Assembly (NCBI RefSeq): GCF_030915525.1
Contig: NZ_CP133269.1
Span: 4,003,001-4,067,000, forward strand
Reading direction: 5' to 3'
DNA from: Neobacillus sp. PS2-9
GTDB lineage: Bacteria; Bacillota; Bacilli; Bacillales; Cytobacillaceae
Length of the DNA stretch: 64,000 nucleotides
The position numbers and the translations under genes are program-made. Position 1 is the stretch's first letter, and each line of letters opens with the position of its first letter. Shown here piece after piece: positions 61,295-64,000 of the stretch. The notes below the pieces were generated by a model that saw only the letters and a program-made list of their open reading frames with translations, did not search any database and was not told where the DNA came from.

Positions 61295-63310
61295 TTATCC
61301 AGCTAATTCTGAACTTCCCTGCTGAAGTTGATACATCTGATAATATTTACCTTTACTGGCCATAAGCTCCTCATGATTGCCTTTCTCCACAATAACCCCT
61401 CTGTCTAACACCAAAATTTGGTCTGCATTCCGAATAGTTGATAATCGGTGAGCAATGATAAAAGTGGTTCTTCCCTTCTTAAGGACATCCATTGCTTCTT
61501 GAATGAGTGCTTCTGTTTCAGTATCAATACTTGAAGTCGCCTCATCAAGGATAAGGATGGCGGGATTAAATGCTAAAGCCCTGGCAAAGGATATTAACTG
61601 CCGCTGTCCACTTGAGAGAGTACTTCCCTTTTCAATCACTGGTTCATCAAAACCATGTTCCAGGTTTCTAAACACTTTATCCGCCCCAACATCTCTAAGT
61701 GCTTTTTCCACCGTTTCCCTTGAAATGGAAGGATCGTTTAGGCTTACGTTTGAAGCAATAGTTCCGGTAAACAAGTAAGGGTCCTGCAAGACAATCCCCA
61801 TATGGTTCCTAATGGTTTGGCGAGGAATAGTTTTAATATCCTTTCCATCAATGGTTATCTGCCCTTTCTGAACATCATAAAAGCGGAAAAGTAAGTTCAT
61901 AATGGAGCTTTTTCCGGAACCAGTATGACCTACTAAAGCAATCGTTTCACCATGGGTCGCCTCAAAGTCAATGCTCTTTAATACATATTCCCCTTCTTTA
62001 TAACCAAAAGAAACATGATCAAACTTTACATTTCCTTTAAAGCGGTCAGTTCTCACATTGCTAACATCTTCCCCAGGTTCATCCATTAATTTAAACACCC
62101 GTTCACCTGCAACTAATGCCTGTTCTAAGTTAGCTAATTGATTGACAATCCCTTGAACCGGCTGAAACAAACGATTAATGTAATCGACAAAAGCATATAG
62201 CACCCCTAAGGAAATAACGTTAGCTGGGAGTAGTGCTTGTGCACCAAAATACCAGATGAAGGCTACAAATACTAAATTCCTTAAAATCCCGACTAAATTA
62301 TGTGATGTTAAGCTATTCAAGCTTAATAATTTATTTTGATAGTGAAAATGTTCCTGGTTAAGCTTTCCAAACTCTTCTTTTGTATCCCTTTCTCTGCTAA
62401 ATGCTTGAATAATGCTCATTCCCTGGATTGATTCATTAATCATCGCATTTATATCACTGTTTCTTGATCGTATGACACGGTTATATTTCGCTGCATACTT
62501 TCTGTAAATAATAGTCCAAGCATATAAGATAGGTAATAATAATAAACAAATCGCAGCAAGTTTTACATTTAGAATGAACAAAGCTGCATAAATCCCTGTA
62601 ATATAAATGGCACTTGTAAAAAATGTGGCTAAAACTGTGACGTAAAGCTCTCTTATTGCTTCTGTATCATTTGTGATCCGTGCCACCACTTTACCGGCGG
62701 GAAAGGTATCAAAGTATTGAATAGGTAATCGTTGAATCTGTCCAAAAACATCCTCACGCATCTTTTGAATAATACGGTTAGCTGACTTTTTCAAGAAAAA
62801 CCGTTCCCCATATTGAAAAATGGCTGACAGTACTAAAAGACCAAAATAGAGAGCTAATAGTTGAAAGATACTCGGAATTTCTGGCTGATAAAATGCTAAT
62901 AATTCTGAGCCAGTCAGGATTTCCACCTGATATTCAGCCTTATTGTTTCCTTTTTGAATAGTTAGCTTTTCTCCCTTTAAGCTTCTTTTTCCATCGAATT
63001 TAAGCTTTTGGTCTACGAATACAAATGTTGAATTCACCTGCAAAATACGAATGGGTTTCCCTATTTCTTGATTGCTAGTGTGATATTTCTCTCTTATATA
63101 ATATTTCCCATTAAATTTGACAGCCTTTTTGCCCTCTTTTGTTTCATACCAAGTGGACTCAATCCCTAAAATATGCTGATCAATGATATTTTTTGCAATA
63201 AACGGTCCAGCCAAATCAGTTACAACCGAGATGGTCAGCATGAACAATGCAGCAACAATAATTTTCTTATAACCCAAAGCATATTTAACTAAACGACGTC
63301 CTGTTGTCAT
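61295..63310 (-). CDS. bmrD: Heterodimeric multidrug ABC exporter subunit BmrD
   Basis: A 671-aa half-transporter (673 in B. subtilis YheH). N-terminal membrane domain with six segments; between the first two lies an extracytoplasmic insertion of about 110 residues, unique to BmrD. The nucleotide domain (about 425-671) has Walker A GHTGSGKSS, a degenerate signature TLSSGQRQ, Walker B with catalytic Glu (LDEATSSID) and H-loop IAHRLS. It overlaps bmrC as ATGA. Exports antibiotics and dyes such as Hoechst with BmrC. Confidence 0.93.
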   Translation of the reverse strand: MTTGRRLVKYALGYKKIIVAALFMLTISVVTDLAGPFIAKNIIDQHILGIESTWYETKEGKKAVKFNGKYYIREKYHTSNQEIGKPIRILQVNSTFVFVDQKLKFDGKRSLKGEKLTIQKGNNKAEYQVEILTGSELLAFYQPEIPSIFQLLALYFGLLVLSAIFQYGERFFLKKSANRIIQKMREDVFGQIQRLPIQYFDTFPAGKVVARITNDTEAIRELYVTVLATFFTSAIYITGIYAALFILNVKLAAICLLLLPILYAWTIIYRKYAAKYNRVIRSRNSDINAMINESIQGMSIIQAFSRERDTKEEFGKLNQEHFHYQNKLLSLNSLTSHNLVGILRNLVFVAFIWYFGAQALLPANVISLGVLYAFVDYINRLFQPVQGIVNQLANLEQALVAGERVFKLMDEPGEDVSNVRTDRFKGNVKFDHVSFGYKEGEYVLKSIDFEATHGETIALVGHTGSGKSSIMNLLFRFYDVQKGQITIDGKDIKTIPRQTIRNHMGIVLQDPYLFTGTIASNVSLNDPSISRETVEKALRDVGADKVFRNLEHGFDEPVIEKGSTLSSGQRQLISFARALAFNPAILILDEATSSIDTETEALIQEAMDVLKKGRTTFIIAHRLSTIRNADQILVLDRGVIVEKGNHEELMASKGKYYQMYQLQQGSSELAG

Positions 63311-64000
63311 GCTGTCACCTCACTCTCTACTTTATTTTCAATCTGCTGGCGTAAAAATTGTTCCTTATACCACCCGTCTTTTTCTAAAAGCTGTTCATGT
63401 GTTCCTTCTTCGATAATCCGGCCTTCGTCCAAGACTAAAATATGATCGGCATGCTGTACTGCTGACATTCGATGAGTAGTAATAATGGTCGTTTTTTCTT
63501 GTCTAACTTTACGAATATTCTCAATGATTCTTTTTTCCGTTTTGGCATCTACCGCTGACAAGGAATCATCTAGAATAAGTATTTCTGGATTTCTAATTAA
63601 TGCCCTCGCAATGGATATCCTTTGTTTTTGCCCACCAGATAAAGCCACTCCTTTTTCACCAACAAGAGTATTTAGACCATCAGGAAGCATGTCTAAGTCT
63701 TTACGAAAGGCAGCTAAATCTATAGCCATTTCTAAATCTTTCTCACTCGCCTCTCGTCTACCAAAGAGGATATTTTCTTTCACACTTTTTGAAAAAAGCA
63801 CATGATCCTGAGGCACATAGCCTATCCAATGGCGAATCTGGTTAAGTGTTTGTTGCTCTAACGAAACATTGGATATGGACAACTCCCCTGATCCTAATGG
63901 GTATTGCCTTAATAATTGTTTAATAAAAGTTGTCTTTCCGCTACCCGTTTTCCCAACGATCCCTAATGTTTGCCCTTGGAACAGCTCAACATTTACATTG
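63307..64000 (-). CDS. bmrC: Heterodimeric multidrug ABC exporter subunit BmrC, 5' part outside window
   Basis: The frame is open to the edge (about 230 C-terminal residues seen of roughly 585). It holds the nucleotide domain: Walker A VGKTGSGKTT near the edge, signature ALSGGQKQR, Walker B LILDDSLSAVD with Asp in place of the catalytic Glu, and H-loop THRMS. That Asp, with the degenerate BmrD signature, marks the inactive nucleotide site of the BmrC/BmrD pair. It precedes and is coupled to bmrD. The attenuating leader peptide bmrB, if present, lies outside the window. Confidence 0.93.
   Translation of the reverse strand, partial: NVNVELFQGQTLGIVGKTGSGKTTFIKQLLRQYPLGSGELSISNVSLEQQTLNQIRHWIGYVPQDHVLFSKSVKENILFGRREASEKDLEMAIDLAAFRKDLDMLPDGLNTLVGEKGVALSGGQKQRISIARALIRNPEILILDDSLSAVDAKTEKRIIENIRKVRQEKTTIITTHRMSAVQHADHILVLDEGRIIEEGTHEQLLEKDGWYKEQFLRQQIENKVESEVTA

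Overview
The window reads as chromosomal DNA of a low-GC, endospore-forming Bacillaceae (Bacillus/Neobacillus-like; the genus is my inference). The evidence is dense synteny with the Bacillus subtilis addB-yhj-yhf-hem-ecs-yha-yhe region, spore genes (alpha/beta SASP, SscA/YjcZ microproteins, YheC/YheD coat proteins), ComK, ScoC/Hpr and TRAP-type control of trpP. No rRNA, tRNA, prophage, CRISPR array or full-length insertion sequence was seen. The window opens inside addB (3' end missing) and closes inside bmrC (5' end missing).

Layout. 0-9 kb: addB, signal peptidase, a VTT membrane protein, an LCP-family wall-polymer ligase, yhjD, comK, the IDEAL-domain gene yhzC and the M48 protease yhfN. 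9-14.4 kb: azlCD, a crotonase plus lcfB under a FadR-type operator, lipoate ligase lplJ and yhfI. 14.5-21.4 kb: yhgE, the haem genes hemY-hemH-hemE and the haem monooxygenase hmoB. 21.4-33 kb: yhfA, a PAP2 phosphatase, yhaA, ecsC/ecsB/ecsA, hit, trpP, scoC, yhaI and small membrane proteins. 33-42.5 kb: two SscA-like microproteins, prsA, yhaL, the yhaO-yhaN-yhaM nuclease operon, the yhaQ-yhaP ABC exporter and yhzD. 43-50 kb: a second crotonase/acyl-CoA ligase pair, hemZ, yhaX and yheA. 50-64 kb: a four-gene ATP-grasp spore-coat operon, yheE, a PucR-type regulator with msmX, an ssp gene, fumC, yheG and the heterodimeric drug exporter bmrC-bmrD.

The least ordinary content is between the genes. 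(1) Four intergenic arrays (21.6, 42.6, 45.9 and 48.3 kb) have unrelated sequences but share a repeat period of about 52 bp, close to five turns of B-DNA; three are built on inverted repeats and one on phased direct repeats. (2) Five copies of a roughly 182-bp non-autonomous transposon (MITE) have GGCTnTGTTaaAG-type ends. Three copies have perfect, different 8-bp target duplications (TTCTTTTT, TTTTGAAT, ATAATAAA). One copy supplies the last base of the yhfA stop codon and two sit within a few bases of a gene's Shine-Dalgarno sequence. (3) A roughly 120-bp hairpin repeat occurs in two near-identical copies and one partial copy.

Regulation readable from sequence includes a FadR box before lcfB, a TRAP (GAG/TAG) site overlapping the trpP ribosome-binding site, a TetR-type operator before yhgE although the usual adjacent regulator yhgD is absent, perfect palindromes before yhfA and before the second acyl-CoA ligase, and candidate sporulation promoters. 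Several genes use TTG starts with good Shine-Dalgarno sequences (comK, azlC, yhgE, hemZ and the second YheC/D gene). All homology calls rest on recognising the proteins by eye; no database was searched.
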